A stretch of DNA of 64,000 nt from Oscillospiraceae bacterium (GCA_012520505.1 JAAYOC010000017.1:62001-126000), one strand, 5' to 3'. Shown: positions 18,239 to 27,884, counted from the stretch's first letter. Made by a program: numbers and translations. The notes: generated from the letters alone by a model not told the origin.

Positions 18239-18796
18239 ATGGATAACGGTGCAAGTAGCTACCGCCGTTTCCTTGATGGCGATGACAACGGGATAGCCGA
18301 AATCGTCGGAGATTACAAAGACGGGCTAATTCTTTATTTAAACGGTTATGTAAAAAATATTTTCATTGCTGAGGATTTAACGGAAGATACATTTTTTAAA
18401 CTGCTAACTAAAAAACCAAAATTTTCAGGTAAAAGTTCATTCAAAACATGGCTCTATGCAATTGGGCGCAATGTAGCGATTGATTTTATAAGGAAAAACT
18501 CCAAAACACTTAACACTCCGATAGAAGATTTGGAAAACTATTTAAGCGAAGAGCAAAGCCTTGAACAATCCTACATTAAAGAAGAACAAAAGCTCACAGT
18601 CCATAAAGCAATGTCAGAACTTCCAACTGATTACAGAACTATCCTTTGGCTGGTTTATTTTGAAGGTTTTTCAAATAAAGAAGTGGCAACTATTTTAAAA
18701 AAGAATGATCGTCAAATTGTAAATCTCCTTTACCGAGCGAGGCAATCTCTAAAATCAAAACTTGAAGAGGAGGGCTTTATTTATGAAGAGTTCTGA
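18239..18796 (+). CDS. ECF-type RNA polymerase sigma factor
   Basis: A 185-residue group IV sigma factor. Region 2 at about 15-90 includes AEDLTEDTFFKL and FKTWLYAIGRNVAIDFIRK; region 4 at about 120-180 includes LPTDYRTILWLVYFEGFSNKEVATIL. GGAAAGGAG precedes ATG. It overlaps the following membrane-protein gene by 14 bases, the usual arrangement of an ECF sigma factor with its anti-sigma. The regulon is unknown. Confidence 0.92.
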   Translation: MDNGASSYRRFLDGDDNGIAEIVGDYKDGLILYLNGYVKNIFIAEDLTEDTFFKLLTKKPKFSGKSSFKTWLYAIGRNVAIDFIRKNSKTLNTPIEDLENYLSEEQSLEQSYIKEEQKLTVHKAMSELPTDYRTILWLVYFEGFSNKEVATILKKNDRQIVNLLYRARQSLKSKLEEEGFIYEEF

Positions 18797-19466
18797 TGAA
18801 ATGGTAACAAGCCTCTTTGAACGAAGAGAGCAATACAATATTGAACAGAAAAGAAAAAAGGGAATTGTTACCCGAACAATAATATCTGTATTCTGTGTAT
18901 GCCTTATCGCTGTTTTAGGTTTTGTTATGGAGCAACGTGGAATGTTTAACATAGCGCCATCTAACACAAATAAAATCTCAGCTAGTACAGAAAACAAAGA
19001 TTCGACTGATAACAATACAAAAAACACTTATACTCCTAAAAAATATGATAAAGAAATCATTTCTTCTCATGATGAAGGAGGAATAGGAAGCTATTATGGG
19101 GCTCCTGCCTATGTTACTCGTACAAGCCAGTTGCAAGACGCTATGAAAAAATACGAAGATACAGTTATTTATCATGTGCGTATCAGTTTGTTTGCAGCTG
19201 ACGATGGACATTATTTATTTGCAGAATACCTTGAAGAAGTAAAAGCTGAAGCTGCCAGACTTGCAGATTTAGGATATGACGTTAGCTGCGAAACCTTTTT
19301 TCACCCTTATTCTAGCGAAAAAAGATATCACTGTGACATCATATTATATGGTACCTATGAAGAATTAATGGAATTACCTGCAATTGAAAATTATTGGTAC
19401 CTTATGGACATGTATAATGGTGAAAACGGATCAATGGATGATATAACTGTAATACCCGTAAAATAA
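18783..19466 (+). CDS. Putative membrane anti-sigma factor
   Basis: About 227 residues counted from ATG 18783, which has AGGAGGG 8 bases upstream; a farther ATG exists but lacks such a site. Residues 1-25 are cytoplasmic and charged (DEMVTSLFERREQ), about 28-46 are transmembrane, and the rest is an extracytoplasmic domain with a Ser/Thr/Asn-rich linker and a mixed alpha/beta end. There is no HxxxCxxC zinc motif, so it is not a ZAS-type anti-sigma. The role rests on coupling to the sigma gene and on topology. The outer domain may sense an envelope signal. Confidence 0.65.
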   Translation: MKSSDEMVTSLFERREQYNIEQKRKKGIVTRTIISVFCVCLIAVLGFVMEQRGMFNIAPSNTNKISASTENKDSTDNNTKNTYTPKKYDKEIISSHDEGGIGSYYGAPAYVTRTSQLQDAMKKYEDTVIYHVRISLFAADDGHYLFAEYLEEVKAEAARLADLGYDVSCETFFHPYSSEKRYHCDIILYGTYEELMELPAIENYWYLMDMYNGENGSMDDITVIPVK

Positions 19467-19476
19467 GGTAAATAGC

Positions 19477-19513
19477 AAAACACCGTTCTGTGAAACACAG
19501 AACGGTGTTTTAG
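19477..19513 (+). terminator. Terminator after the sigma/anti-sigma pair
   Basis: Perfect 16-bp stem AAAACACCGTTCTGTG / CACAGAACGGTGTTTT with an AAA loop. The T run is short on both sides, so it may serve converging transcripts. Confidence 0.8.
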
Positions 19514-19559
19514 TTTGTTTAATTCGCTTAATTGATTTTGCACTTTAATTATACTTTAA

Positions 19560-19669
19560 ACTTTTAAAAATTCTATCTCTTACATTCTTTCTTTTGTTTT
19601 CTTCCTTTTGTATTCTTCCTTTTGCAATCTATCTCTTGTATTTTTTCTTCTATATTCTTTCTTTTACGT
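19560..19669. repeat. Pyrimidine-rich low-complexity tract
   Basis: T/C-rich run with repeated TTCTTTCTTTTG, TTCTTCCTTTTG and CTATCTCTTGTA words, abutting the stop codon of the minus-strand membrane-protein gene. On that gene's strand it is a purine-rich 3' region. Similar tracts lie at 22555-22796 and 48753-48905. Confidence 0.6.
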
Positions 19670-20194
19670 TTAAATGAAAAGTGCAATCACATATGGTAAA
19701 ACAACACTGAAAGCTATGCTTGTTAAAAGACTTATACCATATTTTTCAAGATAAGCACCGCCGTACATAACTGTTGCAGGTACTGCAAGAAAAATTTTTG
19801 AAACAGGTTTTGCAGAACCTTTGAAAAGGTGATCCCACATATTTATTGCATGTTCAAGTAAAGGAAAACTGTTTGAAAGAAATGAAATACCAACATACAT
19901 AAATACTAACGATACTATATTTATTTTCCCAAGGTAGAATAAATTCATTGATGCCGGAAGTACAAATGAAATACCACACAGTAAAGTTATAATATGTGGT
20001 AAAAAACAAACACCAAAACTTCCCTTTTGATCAGCTAACATATGCTCAACATGTCCTGATAACTCATTCTTTTGAATATACTTTGAATACTCTACCGGTA
20101 TTTTATACATTCTGCAAGCTAAATGTTCCATAAAACCTGCAAAGAGTGCGCCAGGAAAAGTGAGAAGCGTAATAATATATCTAATTATCCCCAT
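19670..20194 (-). CDS. Uncharacterised integral membrane protein
   Basis: A 174-residue, mostly hydrophobic protein with about four membrane segments (8-25, 65-85, 92-115, 130-172) and a short cytoplasmic loop (MYKIPVEYSKYIQKNELSGH). I do not recognise the family. Histidines in GHVEHM and LEHAINMWDH are notable but do not form a known HExxH metal site. The start overlaps the end of the TPR gene by 10 bases, so it is translationally coupled to it and probably belongs to the TPP-controlled unit. Confidence 0.7.
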   Translation of the reverse strand: MGIIRYIITLLTFPGALFAGFMEHLACRMYKIPVEYSKYIQKNELSGHVEHMLADQKGSFGVCFLPHIITLLCGISFVLPASMNLFYLGKINIVSLVFMYVGISFLSNSFPLLEHAINMWDHLFKGSAKPVSKIFLAVPATVMYGGAYLEKYGISLLTSIAFSVVLPYVIALFI

Positions 20195-21717
20195 GTGAAA
20201 TCTCCTTTCCCTTTGGCAAAGATGTCTTCCACCTTTTTATTGCCTTCAAGTACTTCAGTTACATCTTTTGAAAGAGAGATATTGTAATATTTAAGAGCTT
20301 CAACAGCGCTCTCATATTTTTCCTTATCTCCTTTGAGCCCTGAACAAAGTGCATATAGATTACCCGCTGACTCAAATGTATTCATATCAGTTGCATTGTT
20401 AAAGGCAAGTTCAGCATAAGTAAATGCTGTTTCATTTTTTCCTTGAAGTAAACAAACAACTGCCATTTGATAATTCATATTAGAGTTCATTGGTGCAACT
20501 TTTAAGCCCTCGTTACATGCGTTCGAAGCTTTGGCTATATCACCTTTAAGTCTGTATGCTATTGCCTTGTATACATATGGGTACGCACTTTCTGCGTTCG
20601 TCTTTTGAAGGTCATTTGCATAGGCAATACACTTGTCATAATCCTTTGCATCAAGTGCCGTTTCTGCATAAAGAGATAAATAAAGACTCTTAAAATCTGG
20701 ATCTGCTTCTCTAATCTTATCTATTATCTTATTCTTAGATTCTGTGCTTTCATCTAAAAATGTTGCCGCAACATATTTAAAATAGTTGACAAAAACTGAG
20801 TCGTACTCATCTTTTGCCACATCTTCATCAAAGGCTTTTTCAAAAGCCTCATAACTTGATGCAGAATATGCTCTCAGCTCAAAAATCTCGTATAACTTTC
20901 CAAAGTTGTCTATTTTTAACTTAATGTTTTTCACCTTTTTGTTGCAAGGATTATCAAGATTTTTAGCAGTATAGTTTTCCTCTATAAACACGTTTAATTG
21001 CTCGTATGCCTCAATACCAATCTTGTCATAGATTCTAACCTGATTATATAAATATTTTTGTCCAAAATTTCTATCTGTAACTTTGATTTCGGTATTGATT
21101 GAATCATACATAGCAAGCGCAGAGGAAAATTTTCCCTCTCTTACGAATTTTTCTGCTTTGGCAGTAGAACTAAAAACAGACCAAGAAATTGCAGTTAAAG
21201 AAAACGATAGTGCTAAAAGCGCAATAGTGATGATGGGAATCAAAGCTTTCCACCCTTCAAATGGGTAGTGTTGCATTGTTTCAAGACACATTTCACAATA
21301 TATCTCATCTTCATCAACTTCTACATCGCCACAGCAATCGCACATTTTAACTGACGGAGAAATCGTTCTTTTAAGTTTTTTATCAGCAGCTTCTTTTACA
21401 ATGTCATCCCATTCGGATTCCGGATTCTCTTCCATCATCTTGTCTATTTCATCCTGAACTAAATCCTTTAAATCCTCTAACTCTTTTTCAAGTTCTTCCG
21501 GATCAAGACCCGTTTCTGGATCAAGTGGAATTTTATCATCCTCAGAATCATTTAAATCAAGAATAACTTCTCCGGGTAATTTTGAAATAAGTTCTTCAAG
21601 TTCATCTTGTTTTTTAAAATTCTCAATGTTTTTCTGCTCTTTAAGGTCCTTCGGATCTTCAACAGTCTTTAATTCATTAAGTTTTCCAGGCTTACTTTTT
21701 TTCTTTTCTTTTGCCAA
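20185..21717 (-). CDS. Membrane TPR protein with N-terminal acidic region and zinc ribbon
   Basis: A 510-residue protein. Residues 1-115 are highly charged; a CxxC...CxxC zinc ribbon follows (Cys126, 129, 141, 144), then one transmembrane helix (about 158-182) and a helical extracytoplasmic domain with TPR-like repeats (about 190-220 and 330-490, e.g. AYPYVYKAIAYRLKGDIAKASNACN without a gap). The likely role is a scaffold or sensor, with the ribbon inside the cell; the function is unknown. It starts at TTG, with AAGGAG 9 bases upstream. The gap to thiT is 26 bases, which places it behind the TPP riboswitch. Confidence 0.75.
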   Translation of the reverse strand: MAKEKKKSKPGKLNELKTVEDPKDLKEQKNIENFKKQDELEELISKLPGEVILDLNDSEDDKIPLDPETGLDPEELEKELEDLKDLVQDEIDKMMEENPESEWDDIVKEAADKKLKRTISPSVKMCDCCGDVEVDEDEIYCEMCLETMQHYPFEGWKALIPIITIALLALSFSLTAISWSVFSSTAKAEKFVREGKFSSALAMYDSINTEIKVTDRNFGQKYLYNQVRIYDKIGIEAYEQLNVFIEENYTAKNLDNPCNKKVKNIKLKIDNFGKLYEIFELRAYSASSYEAFEKAFDEDVAKDEYDSVFVNYFKYVAATFLDESTESKNKIIDKIREADPDFKSLYLSLYAETALDAKDYDKCIAYANDLQKTNAESAYPYVYKAIAYRLKGDIAKASNACNEGLKVAPMNSNMNYQMAVVCLLQGKNETAFTYAELAFNNATDMNTFESAGNLYALCSGLKGDKEKYESAVEALKYYNISLSKDVTEVLEGNKKVEDIFAKGKGDFTWG

Positions 21718-21743
21718 GCGAAATCACTCCTTCGTCTGGGGTG

Positions 21744-22328
21744 TTATTTTAAAGTTCCATCCTCATTAAGTCGTGGAAATAATAATTTATTAAGTGCTAA
21801 TATTCCAATTACCGTGATTATTGTTTCCGGAACCATATATCCTACATTATAAGCGAACGAATATGTAAGGATAGCCTTCAGTGTATTACCATCCGCATAT
21901 TGTTTCCAAACTGTTATGCCGGTTAAAAAATGGCACAAAAATCTAAATAAAGAAACCATAGTAGCACCAAAAGCCATTGATAAATTCCTATTTTTAAAAG
22001 AATTTTTAAAGATTCCCGCAATTCCCAACATGGTAAATGGGAGAATATAATCAATAAACATTATCGCCAAATATGCGGATATAGTCTTTGCATAAGCCAA
22101 GTTTGAAAGTCCAAACATAAGTTGGAACAGCGAGAAAATGAAACCTGCAACAAGTCCCCAAGCCGGTCCAAAAATAAAACTCAGTGCGATAATAGGCACT
22201 TGGCTAAAAAGTGTCACTCCTCCGCCATAGACAAAGAGTGACTCAAATGGTGTGACTACGCTGAGTACAATCGCTATTGCAATAAATAGCGCTGTAACAA
22301 CAAGTCTATACGTGTTGTTTTTTTTCAT
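21744..22328 (-). CDS. thiT: Thiamine ECF transporter S component
   Basis: A 194-residue membrane protein with six hydrophobic segments. It binds thiamine and works with the shared ECF module (EcfA/A'/T), which is not in this window. It resembles ThiT/YuaJ in size, in the segment PIIALSFIFGPAWGLVAGF and in the aromatic YGGGVTLFSQ loop. The TPP riboswitch directly upstream strongly supports thiamine as the substrate. First gene of a minus-strand unit with the TPR protein and a small membrane protein. Confidence 0.9.
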   Translation of the reverse strand: MKKNNTYRLVVTALFIAIAIVLSVVTPFESLFVYGGGVTLFSQVPIIALSFIFGPAWGLVAGFIFSLFQLMFGLSNLAYAKTISAYLAIMFIDYILPFTMLGIAGIFKNSFKNRNLSMAFGATMVSLFRFLCHFLTGITVWKQYADGNTLKAILTYSFAYNVGYMVPETIITVIGILALNKLLFPRLNEDGTLK

Positions 22329-22341
22329 ATTTTTTTCTTCC

Positions 22342-22440
22342 TTTCCTACGCAGGCATTACCCTGATCAGGTTAAATTAAGGGTCATCAGCATTAAACCGC
22401 CAAATCTCAGCCGAAATACATTCAGCGCCCCCGGACGTAT
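22342..22440 (-). promoter_or_regulatory. TPP riboswitch (thi box)
   Basis: On the minus strand the conserved parts appear in order: GGGGGCGC, GGCTGAGA, GATGACCC, AACCTGATCAGGGTAATG and CTGCGTAGG. The element runs straight into the thiT ribosome site (GGAAAGGAAG) with no room for a terminator, so it should act on translation initiation when thiamine pyrophosphate binds. Confidence 0.95.
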
Positions 22441-22502
22441 TAATTTTAACACTCCTGTTCAATGTAAGCAAGACTAAACCGCAAACAATTAAGAATAAAA
22501 AT

Positions 22503-22533
22503 AAATGGGTTCAGTGTAACACTGAACCCATTT
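22503..22533 (-). terminator. Terminator of the prfA-to-M18-peptidase operon
   Basis: Perfect 14-bp stem AAATGGGTTCAGTG / CACTGAACCCATTT with a 3-base loop, followed on the minus strand by ATTTTTATTC. It lies about 265 bases past the peptidase stop, after the purine-rich tract. Confidence 0.8.
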
Positions 22534-22554
22534 AAATTTAAAAATGATTTACTT

Positions 22555-22796
22555 TTGAGTATAATAAAAAAATTGTTTCTTTTTCGGTTTCTTTTTTCTG
22601 TTTTGTTTTATTTTTGCTTTATTTTCTTTTTCTGTTCTCTTTTCCTATTTTACTTTTTTATTTTCTTTTTTTCTATTTTCTTTTTGTTCTCTTTTTTTAC
22701 TTTCCTTTTCTATTCTTTTTTTATTCTCTTTTTTTTCTGTTTTCTTTTTTCTATTTTGTTTTATTTTCTGTTCTACTTTTTTATTCTGTTTTCTTT
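22555..22796. repeat. 240-bp T/C-rich low-complexity tract
   Basis: Nearly pure pyrimidine on the plus strand, built from variants of TTTTCTTTTT, TCTATTTTC and TGTTCTC words. On the minus strand it is the A/G-rich 3' untranslated region of the M18 peptidase. A Phe-rich open frame across it is a composition effect, not a gene. Confidence 0.7.
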
Positions 22797-24191
22797 TTAC
22801 TTTAGTTTAAAAAATTCACAAAAAGCTTTATAAGTCATGTAAACATCAAGTTTAGATACAACTTCAAATGGTGAATGCATTGAAAGCACCGGAACACCAA
22901 GGTCTACGACATCAATATCAAGACGTGCAACATCAAGAGCTACTGTTCCACCGCCACCGGCATCAACTGCTCCAAGTTCACCAATCTGCCAAACAATTTT
23001 CTTTTCATCAAGAAATTGACGAATTTTACCAACAAATTCTGCAGAAGCATCTGAAGAACCGGATTTTCCTCTTGCTCCTGTATATTTAGAAATTACAACA
23101 CCTTTGTTGATATATGAACAGTTACGCTTTTCCATTACTTCAGGGAAAGTTGGGTCAAAAGCTGCATTAACGTCTGCTGATAAACATTCTGAAGCAGACA
23201 TCACGTGGCGCGGATTTGCACCAAAGTTTTCTGAAATATCACTAAGGAAATTTTCAAGGTATGCTGAATAAAGACCTGTATTACCGTATGAGCCTATCTC
23301 CTCTTTGTCTGTAAGAAGAGTTATGCATGTATATTCCGGGTCTTTAAGATTTAAAGCAGCAATAGCTGCCGGATATGCGCATACTCTATCATCATGCCCA
23401 TATCCACCGATAAGGCTTCTATCGAAGCCAATGTCACAAGCTTTAAACGCAGGAACTGCTTCAAGTTCTGCTGAAAGAAAATCTTTTTCAACAATACCGT
23501 ATTTTTCTTTCAAAATATTTAATATGTTAAGTTTTACAAGTTCAGATTCCTTATCATCGGCAAAAGGTCTGCTTCCAACAAGAATATTAAGTTCTTCACC
23601 TTTAATTCCTTGATCAAGAGTTCTCTTTTCCTGTTCTTTTCCAAGATGTGGAAGGAGGTCTGTAATTACAAACTTTGGTTCAGTATCTCCATCGCCGATA
23701 TTAACAATTACCTTTTCCCCGTTACCTTTGACAACTACACCATGAAGTGCAAGAGGTATAGTTGTCCATTGATACTTCTTGATTCCTCCATAGTAATGAG
23801 TTTTGAAAAGAGCAATTTCATCAGCCTCATAAAGAGGATTTGGTTTAAGGTCAAGACGTGGCGAATCAATATGTGCAATTACAAGTTTTGTACCTTTTCT
23901 AATATCCTTTTTACCGAAAACACAGAGAAAGATTGCTTTCTCTTTATGCACATGATAAACCTTATCTCCGGCTTTATATTTTTTAGATACATCAAATTTC
24001 TTAAAACCCTTAGCCCTTGCTTCTTCTTCAAAAAAGGACGTAATTTCACGCTCTGTTTTTGCAGCATTTAAGAAATCTATATAAGAATCACAGAATTCAT
24101 CTGCCTTCTTGATTTCAGCAGCTGTCATTTCTTTAGCGATATGCTTTTGGTTGTAAAAGAGTTCTTCTTTCAATTTTTCAACTTTACTCAT
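22797..24191 (-). CDS. M18-family aminopeptidase
   Basis: About 464 residues from ATG 24191, chosen because GGAGG lies 5 bases upstream; an upstream ATG lacks a site and overlaps coaE. M18 enzymes are di-zinc, cytoplasmic, dodecameric aminopeptidases that prefer acidic or neutral N-terminal residues. Seen: VIAHIDSPRLDLKP (metal His/Asp), GYGHDDRVCAYPA (bridging Asp), LLTDKEEIGSYGNTG (catalytic and metal Glu), SADVNAAFDP and the terminal LSMHSPFEVVSKLD (metal His). Last gene of the prfA-sua5-coaE unit. Confidence 0.93.
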   Translation of the reverse strand: MSKVEKLKEELFYNQKHIAKEMTAAEIKKADEFCDSYIDFLNAAKTEREITSFFEEEARAKGFKKFDVSKKYKAGDKVYHVHKEKAIFLCVFGKKDIRKGTKLVIAHIDSPRLDLKPNPLYEADEIALFKTHYYGGIKKYQWTTIPLALHGVVVKGNGEKVIVNIGDGDTEPKFVITDLLPHLGKEQEKRTLDQGIKGEELNILVGSRPFADDKESELVKLNILNILKEKYGIVEKDFLSAELEAVPAFKACDIGFDRSLIGGYGHDDRVCAYPAAIAALNLKDPEYTCITLLTDKEEIGSYGNTGLYSAYLENFLSDISENFGANPRHVMSASECLSADVNAAFDPTFPEVMEKRNCSYINKGVVISKYTGARGKSGSSDASAEFVGKIRQFLDEKKIVWQIGELGAVDAGGGGTVALDVARLDIDVVDLGVPVLSMHSPFEVVSKLDVYMTYKAFCEFFKLK

Positions 24192-24201
24192 AATATCCTC
24201 C

Positions 24202-24828
24202 TTAAAGTATCTCTTCACCTGATATACGCATCTCTATTAGACGTGCAGTGTAGAGCACTTGATCTTTTATTTTTTTTATATCCCCGTCATTTTCAATAAC
24301 GACGTCCGCATTTTTACGGAAAAACATTTCATCTCTTTGAGCAGACATTCTCTGCCTAGCAGCTTCTTCACTTATTCCATCTCTTTCCATTATACGAGAA
24401 AGTCTAATGTTTTCAGGTGCTACAACACTTATTATAAACCTACAATTGCTTGAAAATCCACTCTCAAATAATTGAGATGCATCTACGAGTACTGCTTCGT
24501 ATCCATCGCAGAAGGCACCATTTACTTTTTTTAATATAAGTCGTGTAATTTCCGGATGTGTAATGGAATTTAGAAGTGTTGTTTTCTCCGGCGATTTAAA
24601 AGCTCGCTTTGCAAGTTCCGCTCTGTTTAAGGAGCCGTCTTCATTTAGTATATCCTCACCAAAGGCATTTGCAAGTTCTAGCAAAACAGGTGACCCTTTT
24701 TCTGTAACTAAAGCTGCTATTTTATCTGCATCTATTACCGCATATCCATATTTTTTGAGTTCTTCACAGACAAGACCTTTACCCGCTCCCGTCTGACCGG
24801 TAACTCCTACTACTATTGCTCTTCTCAT
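24202..24828 (-). CDS. coaE: Dephospho-CoA kinase
   Basis: A 208-residue kinase that phosphorylates dephospho-CoA in the last step of coenzyme A synthesis. P-loop GQTGAGKG (about 10-17), IDADKIA for substrate binding, the LLNSITHPEI helix and the RDGISEEAARQRMSAQ lid. The start overlaps the end of sua5 by 4 bases (ATGA), so the two are coupled. Confidence 0.93.
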   Translation of the reverse strand: MRRAIVVGVTGQTGAGKGLVCEELKKYGYAVIDADKIAALVTEKGSPVLLELANAFGEDILNEDGSLNRAELAKRAFKSPEKTTLLNSITHPEITRLILKKVNGAFCDGYEAVLVDASQLFESGFSSNCRFIISVVAPENIRLSRIMERDGISEEAARQRMSAQRDEMFFRKNADVVIENDGDIKKIKDQVLYTARLIEMRISGEEIL

Positions 24829-25856
24829 AATTCATCGCCTCCAAGGCTTAGAATTTCAAAATCAGCTGCACGAAGAAGCCTGTTTATTACTGCAAACCCT
24901 ATTCCTTCAGCTGATGGACAATGTACAAATACGGTGTCCACTCCTAATTCATCACATTTTCTAAGATTTGAAAAAAGTGTGTTTGCATGTGCAAGGTCAT
25001 CCTCTTCTTTTCCAAAGAAAAGAATATCGCAATTAAAACCTTTTGATTCTTCATCAAAAACAATTGCTGCGACTTTTCCTTTTTCTGCTTTAAGGTTCAC
25101 ATAGTTTCTAAAATCATCACTATCTGCATCAACAATTATAACATTTGCTTTCGGTGAATAATGTTTATACTTCATCCCCGGGGATGTAGGTATTTCACCG
25201 TCTAAAATCTCACCAAAAACCGCATCATCGATTTCAATTTCAGTTCCTAAAACTTTAGATATTTCTTCCGGTGTGATTTTACCGGGACGCAAAAGTTTTG
25301 GTTTCCTTGTACAGAGTGTAATTACCGTTGATTCAACACCGACAGAACAGGGACCACCGTCTATTACCGCATCTATTCTTCCATCCATATCCTCCATTAC
25401 ATGCTGTGCAGTTGTCGGACTTGGTCTTCCGGAAGTATTTGCGGATGGAGCCGCAAGCGGTACCCCCGCTTCGCGGATTATTTCTTGTGCCACCTTATGA
25501 TTTGGCATTCTTATTGCTACCGTATCCAGTCCCGCTGTTACTTCATTTGGAATAATATCTGACTTTTCTAAAACAATTGTAAGCGGACCCGGCCAAAATG
25601 CTTTTGCCAAATCATATACAACAGGTGGCACATATGCCACTAAATCATCAATCTCATCAAGGTTTGCTATATGAACAATCAACGGATTATCATCCGGACG
25701 CCCTTTAGCTTCAAAGATTTTTAAAACAGCTTCACTTGACAGAGCATTAGCAGCAAGACCATATACAGTTTCCGTAGGGATACCGACAAGGCCCCCGTTT
25801 CTTAGTATGCGACCTGCTTCTTTTATTTCTTCACTTTTCAAAAGTCTTGTTTTCAA
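24825..25856 (-). CDS. sua5: L-threonylcarbamoyladenylate synthase, Sua5 type
   Basis: A 343-residue enzyme making threonylcarbamoyl-AMP for t6A37 modification of ANN-decoding tRNAs. The N-terminal YrdC domain (about 5-205) shows GLVGIPTETVYGLA, KGRPDDNPLIVHI and APSANTSGRPSPTTAQHV; a C-terminal Sua5 domain follows a linker with SPGMKYKHYSPKA. The two-domain length separates it from short TsaC. It sits 3 bases after prfA. Confidence 0.94.
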   Translation of the reverse strand: MKTRLLKSEEIKEAGRILRNGGLVGIPTETVYGLAANALSSEAVLKIFEAKGRPDDNPLIVHIANLDEIDDLVAYVPPVVYDLAKAFWPGPLTIVLEKSDIIPNEVTAGLDTVAIRMPNHKVAQEIIREAGVPLAAPSANTSGRPSPTTAQHVMEDMDGRIDAVIDGGPCSVGVESTVITLCTRKPKLLRPGKITPEEISKVLGTEIEIDDAVFGEILDGEIPTSPGMKYKHYSPKANVIIVDADSDDFRNYVNLKAEKGKVAAIVFDEESKGFNCDILFFGKEEDDLAHANTLFSNLRKCDELGVDTVFVHCPSAEGIGFAVINRLLRAADFEILSLGGDEL

Positions 25857-25859
25857 AAC

Positions 25860-26927
25860 TTATTCCGCCTTTAATCTTTCTGCTGTATCTGCAGTAATGA
25901 GTGCATCTATTAATTCGTCCAAATCTCCGTCCATAACGGCTTCAATTTTGTAAAGTGTCAAGTTAATTCTGTGGTCAGTCACTCGTCCTTGCGGGAAATT
26001 ATATGTACGAATTCTCTCTGAACGGTCACCTGTACCAACCATTGATTTCCTTTGAGAAGCTATTTCTTCATGATGTTTTGCCTGTTCAATTTCATAAAGA
26101 CGGGAACGTAAAATTTTAAGAGCTTTATCCTTATTTTTAAACTGACTTCTCTCATCCTGACATTCAACAACCATTCCGGACGGAATATGTGTTACACGAA
26201 TTGCAGAAGAAGTCTTATTTACCTTCTGTCCACCCGCTCCACTTGAACGGAAAACATCAATCTTTAAATCTGCCGGGTCAAGTTCAAAATCAACATCTTC
26301 AGCTTCCGGTAAAACAGCTACCGTAACAGTTGATGTTTGAATACGACCTTGTGATTCTGTTTCAGGAACTCTTTGTACTCTATGAACACCACTTTCAAAT
26401 TTAAATCTGGAATATGCTCCATCGCCACTGATTTCAAAACTGATTTCTTTATATCCGCCAAGTTCGGTTTCATTTTCATTTAATATTTCTATCTTAAATC
26501 CGTGTGCGTCCGAATACATTGAATACATTCTAAAAAGAGAATTTGCAAACAGGGCTGCTTCTTCACCACCGGCACCTGCACGAATTTCAACAATAACATT
26601 TTTATCATCATTTTCATCTCGTGGTAAAAGGAGAATTTTAAGTTCTTCTAAAATTCGTTCCATATTTTCTTTTACATCACTACACTCTTCTTCTATGCTT
26701 TCGGCAAATTCCGCATCTACACCGTCTTCATCAAGAAGTAACATTAACTCTTCATGTGTTGATTCGGCTACTTTATACTCACGAAACTTTTCAACTACCG
26801 GTGTAATTTGTTTAAGTTCTCGCATAAGTGCGGTATACTGCTTCATGTCCGACACAACTTCCGGGTCAGATATAAGTTTATTTATAGCTTCAAATCGCTC
26901 TTCAACATGTCCTAATTTCTCTCTCAT
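25860..26927 (-). CDS. prfA: Peptide chain release factor 1
   Basis: A 355-residue class I release factor for UAA and UAG. It has the peptidyl-hydrolysis motif GAGGQKVN and the RF1 recognition tripeptide as PET in [10 protein letters not shown] (P-x-T type, not the SPF of RF2). The frame stays open 456 bases further upstream, but that part does not resemble RF1 and runs over the divergent nadE gene. ATG 26927 gives the normal length and has AAGGGGA upstream. The prmC methylase gene often found next to prfA is absent here. Confidence 0.95.
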   Translation of the reverse strand: MREKLGHVEERFEAINKLISDPEVVSDMKQYTALMRELKQITPVVEKFREYKVAESTHEELMLLLDEDGVDAEFAESIEEECSDVKENMERILEELKILLLPRDENDDKNVIVEIRAGAGGEEAALFANSLFRMYSMYSDAHGFKIEILNENETELGGYKEISFEISGDGAYSRFKFESGVHRVQRVPETESQGRIQTSTVTVAVLPEAEDVDFELDPADLKIDVFRSSGAGGQKVNKTSSAIRVTHIPSGMVVECQDERSQFKNKDKALKILRSRLYEIEQAKHHEEIASQRKSMVGTGDRSERIRTYNFPQGRVTDHRINLTLYKIEAVMDGDLDELIDALITADTAERLKAE

Positions 26928-27111
26928 TACGTCTTGTGCATCCCCTTTTAAAATTCTCAAACAGTATACCATAAAGCAGTAAAATATGGTATACTCTTGT
27001 AGCAAATTACTATTATGTACTCGTATCTTAAAATTGTTATAAAGTAAACTCTTTGTTGCTGTATAACAAATAGCAACAAAAATACTGTAAACCCACAGAA
27101 AAGGAAAAATT

Positions 27112-27861
27112 ATGTCAAACAAATATGTTTTTAATGCAAAAGATGCAACAGAAAAAGTAACCACTTGGCTTAAAGAATGGTTCGAAATAAATGGAAAAGA
27201 CTGCAATGCAATTATCGGAATTTCCGGCGGAAAAGACAGTTCCATTGCAGCAGCTCTATGTGTAAAAGCACTTGGTGCTGACCGAGTAATTGGTGTACTT
27301 ATGCCACAAGGCGACCAACTTGATATTGATTTTTCAATTGAACTCTGCAAAACACTAGGAATAAGAAGCCACACAATTAACATAAAAGAAGTAATTGATA
27401 AAATCTATAACGCGGTTGGAAACTCATTTGAAATTTCAGAAGCATCAAAAGTGAATTTACCGCCAAGAATTCGTATGTCTATCCTCTATCTTGTCGGAGC
27501 TTCTCACAACGGTCGTGTAATCAACACCTGTAATCTCTCCGAAAACTGGATTGGATATTCAACCCGTTACGGTGACGACGTGGGCGATGTAGGTCCCCTT
27601 TCAAACTTTACCGTTGAAGAAGTAATTGCAATAGGGAAAGAATTAGGTCTTCCTGATAAGTTCACAACAAAAATCCCACTTGATGGTCTTTGTGATAAAA
27701 CAGATGAAGATAATTTAGGCTTTACCTACCAAACTCTCGACAACTACATTCGTCGCGGTATTGAGCCGGAACCAAAGACAAAAGAAAGAATCGACTACTT
27801 ACATAGAGTTAATCAATTCAAACTTCGCCGTTTTGACACTTACAAATATTTTGAAGACTGA
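27112..27861 (+). CDS. nadE: NAD synthetase, ammonia-dependent type
   Basis: A 249-residue enzyme that amidates deamido-NAD to NAD. It has the N-type ATP-pyrophosphatase P-loop [31 protein letters not shown] for deamido-NAD binding, and [16 protein letters not shown]. There is no glutaminase domain, so free ammonia is the likely N donor. AAAGGAAAA precedes ATG. Monocistronic, divergent from prfA. Confidence 0.94.
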   Translation: MSNKYVFNAKDATEKVTTWLKEWFEINGKDCNAIIGISGGKDSSIAAALCVKALGADRVIGVLMPQGDQLDIDFSIELCKTLGIRSHTINIKEVIDKIYNAVGNSFEISEASKVNLPPRIRMSILYLVGASHNGRVINTCNLSENWIGYSTRYGDDVGDVGPLSNFTVEEVIAIGKELGLPDKFTTKIPLDGLCDKTDEDNLGFTYQTLDNYIRRGIEPEPKTKERIDYLHRVNQFKLRRFDTYKYFED

Positions 27862-27884
27862 ATTTCAAAATTAATTTAAAAAAT

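Noticed and set aside
22555-22833. Phe-rich open frames in the T/C tract
   Set aside because: Pure composition effect of a pyrimidine run; no ribosome site, and antisense to the peptidase 3' end.
26928-27383. Open frame extending RF1 by 152 residues at its N-terminus
   Set aside because: The extension does not resemble RF1, runs antisense into the divergent nadE gene, and the ATG at 26927 gives the standard RF1 length.
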